A stretch of DNA of 33,918 nucleotides from Actinomycetes bacterium (GTDB taxonomy: Bacteria; Actinomycetota; Actinomycetes; JACCUZ01). Positions within the stretch are counted from its first letter, which is position 1. Each line of letters begins with the position of its first letter. Below the pieces are notes generated by a model. That model saw nothing but the letters and a program-made list of their open reading frames with translations. It was not told the origin of the DNA and did no database searches. Position numbers and translations under genes: made by a program. Of the stretch, positions 1 through 9,081 are shown piece by piece. The stretch spans positions 1 to 33,918 of the forward strand of contig DATHAP010000075.1 of NCBI GenBank assembly GCA_035489715.1. Reading direction: 5' to 3'.

Positions 1-67
1 GACATTTCGCCCCGGGAACTCACCAGTCGGCGGGGTGGGATGGGTCGGGCAGACGGCGGTACGTCGC

Positions 68-1135
68 TCAGCCGGTCGCCAGCGACCGGCTGGTCTCGAC
101 CCACCCGGCCAGCGCGCGCGCCGCGGCACCGCTGTCGACCGCCTCGGCGGCCCGGCCCATGGCCTCGGTGAGCTGACCGGCCAGCGGGCCGTCGCCTGGC
201 GACACGGCCACCAGGGCTGCGGCCGCGTTGAGCAGCACCGCGTCGCGCACCGGCCCGCCCTCGCCGGCGAGGAACCCCCGGGTCACCTCGGCGTTGAAGG
301 CCGCGTCGCCGCCGCGCAGCGCGTCGAGCGAGGCCCGCTCCAGACCGACGTCCTCCGGGCTGACCCGGTCCTCGGTCACCACGCCGTCGCGCACCACCCA
401 AACCTGCGACTCGGCGCAGGGGGTCAGCTCGTCGAGGCCGTCCTCCCCGCGGAAGACCAGCGCGCTGACGCCCCGGTCGGCGAGCACCTGGGCCATGACC
501 CCGGCCATCCGCGGGTCGGCGACGCCCACCGCCTGAGCGGCGGGCTGGGCCGGGTTGGCCAGCGGGCCGAGGAAGTTGAAGATCGTCGCGACCCCGAGCT
601 CCCGACGGGCGACGGCCGCGTGCCGCAGCGCCGGGTGGAACTGCGGCGCGAAGCAGAACGCGATGCCCGCCTGGTCGACGCACTCGACGACCTGGTCCGG
701 GGCCAGGTCGATGACCACCCCGAGCTCCTCCAGCAAGTCGGCCGAGCCGCATGCCGAGGACGCGGCGCGGTTGCCGTGCTTGACGACGCGGGCACCGCTG
801 CCGGCCACGACCATCGCCGACATGGTGGAGATGTTGACCGTGTGCGCCCGGTCACCGCCGGTGCCGCAGGTGTCGACCGCCGGGCCCGCGACCTGGATCC
901 GCTCGGCCAGCCCGAGCATGGCCGCGGACATGCCGGTGACCTCGTCGGGCGACTCGCCCTTGGCCCGCAGCGCGACCACGAACCCGGCGACCTGCACGGG
1001 GGTCGCGTCGCCGAGCATGACCTGCTGCATCGCCCAGGTGGTCTCGGCGGCGGCCAGGTCCTCGCCGCGCAGCAGCCGGGTCAGCAGCGCTGGCCACGAC
1101 GGCGCGGTCGGACCGCTCGACGGGTCGTCGGGCAC
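68..1135 (-). CDS. trpD: Anthranilate phosphoribosyltransferase
   Basis: This enzyme transfers the phosphoribosyl group of PRPP to anthranilate, the second committed step of tryptophan synthesis in the cytoplasm. The 355-residue protein has the usual family length. It carries the PRPP-binding motif GTGGD (91-95), NIST (101-104), KHGNR (119-123), the FAPQFHPA segment (162-169), NFLGPLANP (187-195) and the metal-binding Asp-Glu pair in GLDELTP (D235, E236). Translation starts at GTG. The gene is the last of a minus-strand series and lies 10 nt downstream of the receiver-protein gene. No other trp gene is in view; the isolated position next to ctaE matches M. tuberculosis, where trpD (Rv2192c) also neighbours ctaE. 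I am confident of the family. Confidence 0.96.
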   Translation of the reverse strand: MPDDPSSGPTAPSWPALLTRLLRGEDLAAAETTWAMQQVMLGDATPVQVAGFVVALRAKGESPDEVTGMSAAMLGLAERIQVAGPAVDTCGTGGDRAHTVNISTMSAMVVAGSGARVVKHGNRAASSACGSADLLEELGVVIDLAPDQVVECVDQAGIAFCFAPQFHPALRHAAVARRELGVATIFNFLGPLANPAQPAAQAVGVADPRMAGVMAQVLADRGVSALVFRGEDGLDELTPCAESQVWVVRDGVVTEDRVSPEDVGLERASLDALRGGDAAFNAEVTRGFLAGEGGPVRDAVLLNAAAALVAVSPGDGPLAGQLTEAMGRAAEAVDSGAAARALAGWVETSRSLATG

Positions 1136-1145
1136 GGGTGCCCGC

Positions 1146-1568
1146 CTAGCCGGTGGTGAGCGCGGCCTGCCGACGGCGCATGAGGTCGGCGACCGTGCGG
1201 GAGAGGACGAACGGGTCGAGCGGATGTGGCACCGCGGCCTCGGCGCGCGACCAGGCGGCCAGCCAGCTGTCGTGCGGGCGGCCGGTCAGCACCAGGATGG
1301 GCGGGCACTGCCAGATCTCGTCCTTGGCCTGCCGGGCGATGCCCATGCCCCCGGTGGGAGCCGCCTCTCCGTCCAGGATCGCGACGCCGACGCCGCCCTT
1401 GTCCAGCGCGGCGATGACGCCCGGGCCGGTGGCGCACTCGAGCCACTCGACCAGCGGCACGTCGGCGGCCGGCCGGCGGCCGATGGCGAGCTTCACCCGC
1501 TCCCGGGTGTCGACGTCGTCGCTGTAGAGCAGGACGGTCATCGTCGGCTGCTTCGGGTCGTCGCTCAC
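1146..1568 (-). CDS. Stand-alone response-regulator receiver-like protein
   Basis: The 140-residue protein looks like a single CheY-type receiver domain with no output domain. An acidic pair (D18, D19) sits after the first strand, a candidate phospho-acceptor D66 follows the third strand (VAILDGE), and T95 ends the fourth strand (ILVLTGR). The lysine that normally precedes the proline after strand five is replaced by histidine (H115 in VPHPLDP), so phosphorylation-dependent switching may be altered or lost. The GTG start is supported by a TAGCAT -10 box 7 nt upstream, which implies a leaderless mRNA; an ATG at codon 10 is the alternative. It sits between the spermidine-synthase-like gene and trpD on the same strand. 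No cognate kinase is nearby, and its target is unknown. Confidence 0.8.
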   Translation of the reverse strand: MSDDPKQPTMTVLLYSDDVDTRERVKLAIGRRPAADVPLVEWLECATGPGVIAALDKGGVGVAILDGEAAPTGGMGIARQAKDEIWQCPPILVLTGRPHDSWLAAWSRAEAAVPHPLDPFVLSRTVADLMRRRQAALTTG

Positions 1569-1575
1569 GGCCCTG

Positions 1576-1581
1576 ATGCTA
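1576..1581 (-). promoter_or_regulatory. Predicted -10 box (TAGCAT) of a leaderless promoter
   Basis: TAGCAT on the minus strand ends 7 nt before the GTG at 1568. The spacing is that expected when the transcript begins at the start codon. No convincing -35 element is seen. Confidence 0.5.
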
Positions 1582-1611
1582 TCGGCGCGGCGCCGGCCGC
1601 TCCCAGCCGAG

Positions 1612-3742
1612 TCACTCCCAGCCGAGGTCGAGGACCTCCACCAGCGACGAGTAGTCGTCGGTCCAGGCCCGCACGTCGGACCTGTTCTCGGCCTCGACCC
1701 AGCCGGGCCGGGTCCGCAGCCGCGCGAGGTCGCCCGGCGCCCGGGCCAGCACCACCCAGGTCGAGACCGACGCGGGCGGCGCCGCCCCCAGGTCGCGGCG
1801 GACCACGGCGGTCATCCCTAGCCGCTGCGCCTCGGCGGCCAGCACCGGCACCAGGTCGAGGTGGCGGTTGGTCACGTGGAAGGCCAGCAGCCCGTGCGGC
1901 CGCAGGACCCGCCGGTACTCCCCCACCGCCTCCTCGGTCAGCAGGTGGACCGGGATCGCGTCGGAGGAGAAGGCGTCGAGCACCACCAGGCCGTACGTCC
2001 CCTGGCCGGCCTCCCGCAGCTGCAGCCGGCCGTCCCCCTCGACCACGCGCACCTCGCCCTCGGCGTCGCGCAGGAAGTCGAAGTCGGTGCGCGCGATGTC
2101 GACCACCGCGGGGTCGATCTCGTAGAAGTCCATCCGCCGGCCCGGCTCGCCGTAGGCCGCCAGCGTCCCGACCCCCATCCCGACGAACGCCACCCGGTCG
2201 AGCAGCGCCGTGCCGTCGTAGGCCGACATGACGTTGCCGATCGGCCCCGACCGCGCGTAGTACGACGTCGGCTGGCCGACCCAGGTGCCGCTTCTGCTGC
2301 CACCCGTGGTACGTCGTCCCGTGCGCCAGCAGCCGCCGCTCCGGGGTGTCGATGACCCGGTAGCTGCCGAAGAAGGTCCGCTCCCGTCGCACCGTGGCGT
2401 CGTCGACCAGCTCGGTGAAGACGTACGTCGCCAGCAGCAGCACCGACATCACCGCCAGCGGCTCCCGCGCGACCCGCCGGACCAGCCCGCTCCCCGCGAC
2501 CGCCGGCCCGCCCATGCCCAGCGCCAGCGCAGGCACCATCGCCACGACCATCGGGTACTCCCACGGCCGGTCCAGCAACGCCGGCGCGAGCAACCCGTTG
2601 AGCAGGCCGCCGAGCGCGCCGCCCACCGACACGAGCAGGTAGAAGCCGGTCAGGTGCTCCACGTCCGGCCGGGTCGCTGCCAGCCGCCCGTGCGCGGCAA
2701 GCCCGGCCAGGGCGAGCAGCAGCAGGTCGAGCAGCACCGACGCCCAGACCGGCGGGTCGATCACCCCGACCAGCGCGAGCATCACCGGGAGCACGAGCGC
2801 GGCCGCGAGCAGCGCAGTCGTACGCGGCAGGCGCCGGCTGCTCCGGCCGAAGGCGACGACGAAGGTCGCCAGGTAGATGGCGAGCGGCACCGTCCAGAAC
2901 AGCGGGATCGCCGCGATGTCGGTCGAGACGTGCGTCGTCACCCCCAGCATCAGGCTCGACGGCACGAAGGCCAGGGCGACCCAGCCGAGTCGGGTGCGCA
3001 AGGTGGGCGCAGGCTCGCTGCCTACCGGGGCGGCCGGGTCGGCTGACGACGTACCGGCCGGGTCGGCTGACGACGTACCGGCCGGGACGGTCCCGGGCGC
3101 GCCGGTGAGTCCTCCTGCGGACGTACGTCGCGCGGCGGCCCCGGCCGTGACGCCGCACGCCACCACCAGCGCCACGAAGCCGACGTAGGCCCACGACCAG
3201 GCCCGGGTCTGCGCGGCCAGACCGACCGTCGGCTCGACGAGGAACGGGTAGCCGAGGAGGCCGACCACGCTGCCCGCGTTGCTGGCGGCGTACAGGAAGT
3301 AGGGGTCCTCGGAGCGCCGGTGGCCGGTCCACGAGAACCACCGCTGCAACAGCGGCCCGGTGGTCGCCAGCACGACGAACGGCAGGCCGGCCGCCACCGC
3401 GAGCACGCCCAGCAGCCACAGGGCCGGCTCGGCGTCGGGCGGCGGGGCGGCGTCGTCGGGCAGGCCCACCGGCAGCGCGACCAGCGGCAGGACCAGCAGC
3501 GCCAGGTGCAGCCAGGGCTGCCGACGGCGGCCCAGCCGGCGGGTCGAGACGTGGACGTAGGAGTAGGCGACGAGCAGCAGCACCTGGAAGAAGAGGGTGC
3601 AGGTGTTCCAGACCGTCGGCGAGCCGCCATAGGCCGGCAGGACGAGCTTGGCGAGCATCGGCTCGACGAGGAACAGCAGCGCCGCGCCCAGGAAGGACGC
3701 GGCACCGAAGAGGAGCACCACCCGGTCAGCCTGGCCGACCAC
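1612..3742 (-). pseudogene. Frameshifted membrane protein fused to a spermidine-synthase-like domain
   Basis: Two frames together encode what is normally one protein of about 710 residues. The upstream part (about 3742 down to 2300) holds many hydrophobic helices, beginning RVVLLFGAASFLGAALLF, as in 'fused MFS/spermidine synthase' proteins. It ends in the family's linker HGTTYHGWQQ. The protein continues in the +1 frame with GTWVGQPTSYYARSGPIG and a SAM-type Rossmann domain: GMGVGTLAAY, YEIDP, EGDGR and VLDAFSSDAIP, ending at 1612. Removing one T of the CTT at 2291-2293 would restore a natural reading. This could be a true pseudogene, a sequencing error, or a programmed shift. The N-terminal start is uncertain (GTG at 3742, 3766 or 3775). 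The family's substrate is not known; despite the name, polyamine synthesis is unproven. Confidence 0.75.
3031..3078. repeat. Two exact 24-bp tandem repeats within the membrane-protein gene
   Basis: The unit CGGCCGGGTCGGCTGACGAC followed by GTAC occurs twice head to tail, with a partial third copy (3079-3086). It adds an in-frame eight-residue repeat, PAGTSSAD, in a loop between membrane segments. Such repeats can expand or contract by slippage without breaking the frame. Confidence 0.85.
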
Positions 3743-3792
3743 CCGTGACCCACTGTGCGCCGACACACCGGACACGCCGACGGGCCGGTGTG

Positions 3793-4746
3793 TCAACGCA
3801 CAGTTGAGCGGGTGGCCTCGCGTTCGGCATCGAGGCGGTCCAGCCGCCGGTCCTCGCGGACGGCTTCGCGCTCGGAGGCCTGCGACCACTGGACGAACAG
3901 CGCGCCCAGCACGAGCAGCGCCACCAGGTCGCCGCTGGCCCAGAGCAGCCCGCCGGCGATCTCCTGGTCGCGCTCGAGCGTGGGTCCCCAGGTGCGGCCG
4001 AGCGCGGCGTACCAGTCGCGGGCGATCAGCGTGGACGAGCCCATGATCGTGATGCCCAGGAAGGCGTGGAACGGCATCGTCGCGAACACCGCGACCAGCC
4101 GCAGGGGGTAGGGGACCCGGTAGGGCATCGGGTCGACCCCGAGGATCGTCCAGAACCACAGGCAGCCGATGAGCACGAAGTGGACGTGGTTGAGCTCGTG
4201 CAGCCACTCGTGGCGCAGGGTGGCCTCGTACCAGCCGGTCAGGTAGAGCACGAACGGGTTGACCACGAAGAGGAACCCGGCCACGACCGGGAAGGTCAGC
4301 ACCTTGGCCACCCGGCTGTGCAGCACCGACTGCAGCCTCTGCCGGCCCCGGCGGGGCAGCGTGCGCAATGCGAGCGTGATCGGGGCACCCAGCGCCAGGA
4401 AGATCGGGACGATCATGCCCAGGACCATGTGCTGGACCATGTGCACCCAGAGCAGCGTGGTGTCGTAGACGGCCAGCCCGGACGTCGTCGCGCCGAGGAA
4501 CGTCCCCAGACCCAGCCCGACGAACAAGACCGTCCGCCAGCGCGACCAACGGTCCCCGCGGGCCCGCAGGCGGTGCACGCCCCACAGGTAGAGCCCCCCG
4601 GCCGCCAGGGCACCGGCCAGCGGCAGCAGGCTCGGCTCCCACTCGGTGAGCAGGCGCGCGGGCGTGAGCGGGAGCGGCTCCTGACGGCTCCCGACGTGCG
4701 CCAGCACCGCCCCGGTGAGCGGGGCCATGAGCACTCCGGCGGGCAC
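3793..4746 (-). CDS. CtaG-type cytochrome c oxidase assembly protein (caa3_CtaG family)
   Basis: This is a polytopic membrane protein of about 317 residues of the caa3_CtaG family, linked to assembly or copper loading of haem-copper oxidases. Several hydrophobic helices alternate with short loops. Histidine-rich segments typical of the family are visible: WVHMVQHM (about 101-107) and HEWLHELNHVHF (about 179-190). The C-terminus is a charged tail rich in Arg, Glu and Asp. The gene is divergent from ctaE, so its context fits an oxidase accessory role. The start is chosen at GTG 4746 because a TACGCT -10 box lies exactly 6 nt upstream. Alternatives are ATG 4728, preceded by GGAG, and GTG 4776. 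The family is clear; the precise biochemical step is inferred. Confidence 0.88.
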   Translation of the reverse strand: MPAGVLMAPLTGAVLAHVGSRQEPLPLTPARLLTEWEPSLLPLAGALAAGGLYLWGVHRLRARGDRWSRWRTVLFVGLGLGTFLGATTSGLAVYDTTLLWVHMVQHMVLGMIVPIFLALGAPITLALRTLPRRGRQRLQSVLHSRVAKVLTFPVVAGFLFVVNPFVLYLTGWYEATLRHEWLHELNHVHFVLIGCLWFWTILGVDPMPYRVPYPLRLVAVFATMPFHAFLGITIMGSSTLIARDWYAALGRTWGPTLERDQEIAGGLLWASGDLVALLVLGALFVQWSQASEREAVREDRRLDRLDAEREATRSTVR

Positions 4747-4752
4747 GATCCG

Positions 4753-4758
4753 AGCGTA
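4753..4758 (-). promoter_or_regulatory. Predicted -10 box (TACGCT) for the ctaG-like gene
   Basis: TACGCT on the minus strand lies 6 nt before the in-frame GTG at 4746 and fits a leaderless transcript. It would drive the minus-strand series towards trpD. Confidence 0.45.
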
Positions 4759-4818
4759 CGGCCGGAAAGACCGCACATGATCGGGGGGTCGGGGGTGCCG
4801 ACCACGCCCTGGGGCAGC

Positions 4819-4824
4819 AATAAT
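4819..4824 (+). promoter_or_regulatory. Predicted -10 box (AATAAT) for ctaE-qcrCAB
   Basis: AATAAT stands out in GC-rich DNA and ends 7 nt before the GTG at 4832. If it is real, the ATG at 4823 lies inside the promoter and cannot be the start codon. It is about 60 bp from the divergent -10 box of the ctaG-like gene. Confidence 0.5.
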
Positions 4825-4831
4825 GCGCGAC

Positions 4832-5437
4832 GTGGCGACAGCAGCAGCGCAGCAGGCTCGGTCTCACGTCCCGGCGAGCCGTCCGGACACCACCTCCGTC
4901 GGCACGATCGTCTGGCTGAGCTCGGAGCTGATGTTCTTCGCGGCGCTGTTCGCGATGTACTTCACGGTCCGGTCGGTCAGCCCCGAGCTGTGGGAGACCG
5001 AGCCGGAGCTGCTCAACATCCCCTTCTCCACCGTCAACACCACCGTCCTGGTGCTGTCGTCGGTCACCTGCCAGCTGGGCGTCTTCGCGGCGGAGAAGGG
5101 CGACGTGGTCCGGCTCCGGCTGTGGTTCGTGATCACGTTCCTGATGGGCTCGTTCTTCATCGGCGGCCAGGTCTACGAGTACTCGACGCTGGTCTCGACG
5201 GACGGCCTGACCCTGGCGTCCAACCCCTACGGCTCGGTCTTCTACCTGACCACCGGCTTCCACGGCCTGCACGTCACCGGCGGCCTGATCGCCTTCCTGC
5301 TCGTCCTCGGCCGCACGTTCAGCGCCAGGCGCTTCTCGCACGGGCAGGCCACCAGCGCGATCGTGGTCTCCTACTACTGGCACTTCGTCGACGTGGTCTG
5401 GATCGGCCTCTTCGCGACCATCTACCTGATCAAGTGA
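4832..5437 (+). CDS. ctaE: Cytochrome c oxidase subunit III
   Basis: Subunit III of the aa3-type cytochrome c oxidase, an integral membrane protein that stabilises the catalytic subunit. The roughly 201-residue protein has about five hydrophobic helices. Family marks include [17 protein letters not shown] near the N-terminus, [11 protein letters not shown], and the C-terminal [19 protein letters not shown]. It is the first gene of the plus-strand respiratory operon, and its TGA overlaps the GTG of qcrC by 4 nt, so the two are probably translationally coupled. I prefer the GTG at 4832 (leaderless, AATAAT 7 nt upstream); the ATG at 4823, three codons earlier and preceded only by a weak GGGG, is the alternative. 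Confidence 0.95.
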   Translation: MATAAAQQARSHVPASRPDTTSVGTIVWLSSELMFFAALFAMYFTVRSVSPELWETEPELLNIPFSTVNTTVLVLSSVTCQLGVFAAEKGDVVRLRLWFVITFLMGSFFIGGQVYEYSTLVSTDGLTLASNPYGSVFYLTTGFHGLHVTGGLIAFLLVLGRTFSARRFSHGQATSAIVVSYYWHFVDVVWIGLFATIYLIK

Positions 5438-6270
5438 GCGAGCACGTGACACGACCTCGACCGGGCGGTCCGGCGGTCCTGCTGGGCGCCCTGTCCCGCC
5501 GCCGTCGGCACCGCCTCGCGCCGACCCTCCTGCTGCTGCTGGCCCTGGCGGCGATGGGCGGGGCCTACACGGCCTTCGCGCCCACCCCGCAGGCCGAGGC
5601 CTCCAACGGCCTGCCGAGCGGGTCCGTCGACGCCGGCCGGGAGCTGTTCCTCAAGAACTGCTCGAGCTGCCACGGGCTCAACGCCGAGGGCGGCTCGGAC
5701 GGGCCGAGCCTGGTCGGCGTCGGGGCGGCGTCGGTCGACTTCCAGGTCTCCACCGGCCGGATGCCCGCCGCGCAGCTCGGCGCCCAGGTCGAGGAGAAGC
5801 GGTCCCAGTTCACCGCCCAGCAGATCGCCGACCTGGCTGCCTACGTGGCCTCGCTCGGCCCCGGCCCGGCGATCCCGGACGAGTCGGAGCTCGACCTGTC
5901 CGACGCCGACCCCGCGCGTGGCGGCGAGATCTACCGCACCAACTGCTCGATGTGCCACAACTACGCGGGGTCAGGCGGGGCGCTCACGGAGGGCAAGTAC
6001 GCCCCCTCGCTGCGGGGCGTCAATCCCCGGCACATCTACGAGGCCATGCTGACCGGCCCGCAGTCGATGCCGGTGTTCGGCGACCACACGATGACCCCCG
6101 AGGACAAGCGCGACATCATCGCCTTCCTCAAGACAACCGAGGACGAGCCGTCCCCCGGCGGCGCCACGCTGGGCAAGCTCGGCCCGGTGACGGAGGGCGG
6201 CGTCGGCTGGCTGGTCGGCATCGGCGGCCTGATCGGGTGCGCTGTCTGGCTCGGCGCGAAGGCGCGGTGA
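5434..6270 (+). CDS. qcrC: Di-haem cytochrome cc subunit of the bc1 complex
   Basis: QcrC carries electrons from the Rieske protein to the CuA site of the aa3 oxidase within the bc1-aa3 supercomplex; actinobacteria use it instead of a soluble cytochrome c. The roughly 278-residue protein has an N-terminal membrane segment (about 29-48), then two class I cytochrome c domains outside the membrane. Haem sites are CSSCH (C76, C79, H80) and CSMCH (C171, C174, H175). Likely distal methionines are M110 (TGRMP) and M212 (SMPVFG). A C-terminal helix (about 250-275) anchors it. The GTG at 5434 overlaps the ctaE stop as GTGA; a GTG at 5446 is an alternative start. qcrA follows after 7 nt. Confidence 0.95.
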   Translation: MSEHVTRPRPGGPAVLLGALSRRRRHRLAPTLLLLLALAAMGGAYTAFAPTPQAEASNGLPSGSVDAGRELFLKNCSSCHGLNAEGGSDGPSLVGVGAASVDFQVSTGRMPAAQLGAQVEEKRSQFTAQQIADLAAYVASLGPGPAIPDESELDLSDADPARGGEIYRTNCSMCHNYAGSGGALTEGKYAPSLRGVNPRHIYEAMLTGPQSMPVFGDHTMTPEDKRDIIAFLKTTEDEPSPGGATLGKLGPVTEGGVGWLVGIGGLIGCAVWLGAKAR

Positions 6271-6277
6271 GGGGACT

Positions 6278-7480
6278 ATGAGCGACCAGCAGCACTCAGG
6301 GCCGAGCGGCGCCCGCACCGAGGCGGATGCCGGCACCGGCACCGCCTCCGGCACCGGCGACCGCATCCAGGCGGAGGGCGTCACCGGTAGTGGTGACGTG
6401 CAGGCATCCGGCACCTCCCACGACGCCCTGGTGGGCGACGAGGGCTCCGGCGCGCCCGGGGCCGGGGCCGAAGGCGGTCGCCTGGTCGAGCGAGCCGGCC
6501 ACGACGGCGAGCTGACCCGGACCTGGAACAACCCGGGGCTTCCGTCGCACGTCTACCGGCGCTCGGACGTCGACCAGAAGGCCGCGCAGCGCCGGGAGCG
6601 CGAGGTGGCCACCTTCTTCGGCGTCTCCACGCTGGGCACGCTGCTCTTCATCGTCGCGTACTTCGCGATCAGGCCCGGCGGGGAGGACATCCTCGAAGAG
6701 GTCAGCCTGTCGACCAAGCTCCTCGGTCTGGGTCTCGGCCTTGCTCTGTTCTGCATCGGCGCCGGCGCCATCCACTGGGCCAAGACACTGATGCCCGACG
6801 ACGAGATCGTGCAGGACCGCAAGCCGATGCGCTCCAGCGAGGAGGACCGCGCCGCGGCCGTCGAGGCGATGAAGGAGGGCGCGGCGGGAGCGGGTCTGGG
6901 CCGACGGAAGCTGATCCGCAACAGCCTGCTCGGCGCCATGGCTCCGCTGGGGCTGCTCGCGATCATCCCGCTGCGCGACCTCGGGCCGCTGCCCGCCGCC
7001 TCGCTCACCGGCACGTGGTGGAAGGCCGGGCGCCGGGTGGTCACCGACCCGACCGGTCGCCCGATCAAGGCTGCTGAGATCCCCATCGGGACGGTCATCC
7101 ACGTCCAGCCCGAGGGCGTCGAGAATGCCTCCCACCCGATCAACGAGCGGGCCAAGTCCGCCACCCTGGTGATCCGGCTCGAGCCAGACGAGATCCAGGT
7201 CCAGAAGCAGCTCGACTGGTCCGTGGACGGCATCGTGGCCTACAGCAAGATCTGCACGCACGTCGGCTGCCCTGTCGGCCTATACGAGCAGCAGACGCAC
7301 CACCTGCTCTGCCCGTGCCACCAGTCGACCTACGACGTGACGCGGGACTGCGCAGTGATCTTCGGCCCGGCAGCCCGACCCCTGCCCCAGCTGCCGTTGG
7401 ACGTGGACGAAGAGGGCTACCTGGTCGCGCGTGAGGACTTCCAGGAGCCCGTCGGACCGAGCTACTGGGAGCGAGGGTAG
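6278..7480 (+). CDS. qcrA: Rieske iron-sulfur subunit of the bc1 complex
   Basis: QcrA accepts an electron from menaquinol at the Qo site and hands it to QcrC. The 400-residue protein has the Rieske motifs CTHVGC (C326, H328, C331) and CPCH (C345, C347, H348). C326, H328, C345 and H348 should bind the 2Fe-2S cluster, and C331-C347 should form the disulfide. Three helices, as in other actinobacterial QcrA proteins, lie near 112-130, 148-166 and 215-229. The first ~75 residues are an unusual low-complexity stretch rich in Gly, Ser, Thr, Asp and Glu. The ATG follows GAGGGG at good spacing. qcrB begins 2 nt after the stop. Confidence 0.96.
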   Translation: MSDQQHSGPSGARTEADAGTGTASGTGDRIQAEGVTGSGDVQASGTSHDALVGDEGSGAPGAGAEGGRLVERAGHDGELTRTWNNPGLPSHVYRRSDVDQKAAQRREREVATFFGVSTLGTLLFIVAYFAIRPGGEDILEEVSLSTKLLGLGLGLALFCIGAGAIHWAKTLMPDDEIVQDRKPMRSSEEDRAAAVEAMKEGAAGAGLGRRKLIRNSLLGAMAPLGLLAIIPLRDLGPLPAASLTGTWWKAGRRVVTDPTGRPIKAAEIPIGTVIHVQPEGVENASHPINERAKSATLVIRLEPDEIQVQKQLDWSVDGIVAYSKICTHVGCPVGLYEQQTHHLLCPCHQSTYDVTRDCAVIFGPAARPLPQLPLDVDEEGYLVAREDFQEPVGPSYWERG

Positions 7481-7482
7481 GC

Positions 7483-9081
7483 ATGGCGCTCGAGCAGATC
7501 GCCGGCAAGACCGCCAACGAGATCGACGAGCGATTCGGCTCGGCGAACTTCGTCAAGCGCAGCGCGCGCAAGGTCTTCCCGGACCACTGGTCCTTCCTGC
7601 TGGGCGAGATCGCCCTGTACAGCTTCATCATCCTGCTGCTGACCGGCACCTTCCTCACGCTCTGGTTCAAGCCGAGCCAGATGGAGGTCATCTACGACGG
7701 GTCGTACGTCCCGCTGCGCGGCCTCCCGATGTCCGAGGCCTACGCGTCGACGCTGCACATCTCGTTCGACGTCCGAGGCGGCCTAATCATCCGCCAGATC
7801 CACCACTGGGCGGCGCTGATCTTCGTCGCTGCCATGGTCGTGCACATGTGCCGGGTGTTCTTCACCGGTGCCTTCCGCAAGCCCCGTGAGACCAACTGGC
7901 TGATCGGGTCCATCCTGATCATGCTCAGCTTCATCGAGGGCCTGGCCGGCTACTCGCTGCCCGACGACCTGCTCTCGGGCACCGGGCTGCGGATCACCGA
8001 AGGGGTGCTTCTCTCCCTGCCGGTCGTGGGGACGTACCTCTCGTTCTTCCTCTTCGGCGGCGAGTTCCCCGGCGAGGACATCATCCCGCGGCTCTACATC
8101 GCCCACGTGCTGCTGATCCCCGGCATCTTCCTGGCGCTGATCACCGTCCACGTGATGCTGGTCTGGTACCAGAAGCACACGCAGTACCCGTTCCCGGGGC
8201 GCACCGAGAAGAATGCGGTGGGCTATCCGTTCTTCCCGGTCTACACGGCCAAGGCCGGTGGCTTCTTCTTCATCACCTTCGGTGTGACGACGCTGCTGTC
8301 AGCCTTCGCGTCGATCAACCCGGTCTGGCTCTTCGGGCCCTACAACCCGGGCGAGATCTCGGCCGGCTCCCAACCGGACTGGTACATGGGCTTCCTCGAG
8401 GGGTCGCTGCGGCTGTTCCCCAACTGGGAGACCAGCCTGTGGGGCTACACGGTCTCCTGGAACGTCCTCGGCCCGGCGCTGATCATCCCGGGCCTGCTCT
8501 TCACACCGATGATCCTCTACCCGTTCATCGAACGCTGGGTGACCGGCGACAACGCCGAGCACCACGTGCTCGACCGGCCGCGCAACGTGCCGACCCGCAC
8601 CGGGCTCGGCGTGATGGCCCTGGTGACCTGGCTGATGCTGCTGGCCGCCGGCGCCAACGACCTGATCGCGGTCGCGTTCCACATGTCGATCAACACGATC
8701 ACGTGGGGCTTCCGGGTGCTCATCTTCATCGTGCCGCCGCTGGCCTACGTCGTCACCAAGCGCATCTGCCTCGGCCTGCAGCGTCGTGACCGCGACCTGG
8801 TGCTGCACGGCCGGGAGACCGGCCGCATCGTGCGGCTGCCCAACGGCGAGATGATCGAGGTGCACGAGCCCATCCCCGACGCGCGCAAGTGGGAGCTCAC
8901 CCAGCACCTCGTGCGCCAGCCGGCCGAGATCGGTCCCCTCACCGACGCCAACGGGGTTCCGCGCCGCAGGATCCTGGCGGCCAAGGTGCGCGCCAAGGTG
9001 TCGAAGTTCTACTTCGAGGACCGGGTCGAGCCGCCGACGCCCGCTGACGTGCACGAGCTCGAGAGCCGCGGGCAGCACTGA
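7483..9081 (+). CDS. qcrB: Cytochrome b subunit of the bc1 complex
   Basis: This membrane subunit oxidises menaquinol and carries both haems b. In the 532-residue protein the expected haem ligands are H107, H121, H208 and H223. Their spacing (14 and 15 within pairs, 101 and 102 between partners) matches the b6f-like pattern rather than the mitochondrial one. The Qo-site PEWY motif appears as PDWY (298-301), the usual actinobacterial form. The roughly 130-residue C-terminal extension after the last helix is hydrophilic. The start ATG follows GCGAGGG and lies 2 nt after the qcrA stop. QcrB is the target of telacebec-type inhibitors in mycobacteria. The TGA overlaps the apparent CTG start of the next gene. 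Confidence 0.97.
   Translation: MALEQIAGKTANEIDERFGSANFVKRSARKVFPDHWSFLLGEIALYSFIILLLTGTFLTLWFKPSQMEVIYDGSYVPLRGLPMSEAYASTLHISFDVRGGLIIRQIHHWAALIFVAAMVVHMCRVFFTGAFRKPRETNWLIGSILIMLSFIEGLAGYSLPDDLLSGTGLRITEGVLLSLPVVGTYLSFFLFGGEFPGEDIIPRLYIAHVLLIPGIFLALITVHVMLVWYQKHTQYPFPGRTEKNAVGYPFFPVYTAKAGGFFFITFGVTTLLSAFASINPVWLFGPYNPGEISAGSQPDWYMGFLEGSLRLFPNWETSLWGYTVSWNVLGPALIIPGLLFTPMILYPFIERWVTGDNAEHHVLDRPRNVPTRTGLGVMALVTWLMLLAAGANDLIAVAFHMSINTITWGFRVLIFIVPPLAYVVTKRICLGLQRRDRDLVLHGRETGRIVRLPNGEMIEVHEPIPDARKWELTQHLVRQPAEIGPLTDANGVPRRRILAAKVRAKVSKFYFEDRVEPPTPADVHELESRGQH

Noticed and set aside
3785-3800. TTGACA on the minus strand at the end of the ctaG-like gene, as a -35 box
   Set aside because: No -10 sequence follows at 16-19 nt; the match overlaps the stop codon and is probably chance.
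4823-4825. ATG 4823 as the ctaE start
   Set aside because: Possible, but it overlaps the AATAAT box, which sits at the leaderless distance from GTG 4832. Kept only as an alternative.
1565-5452. A 1295-codon minus-strand open frame across four genes
   Set aside because: Only its middle part (about 3742-2300) matches a protein family. The rest is antisense or out of frame to ctaE, the ctaG-like gene and the C-terminal synthase domain, a by-product of high GC.
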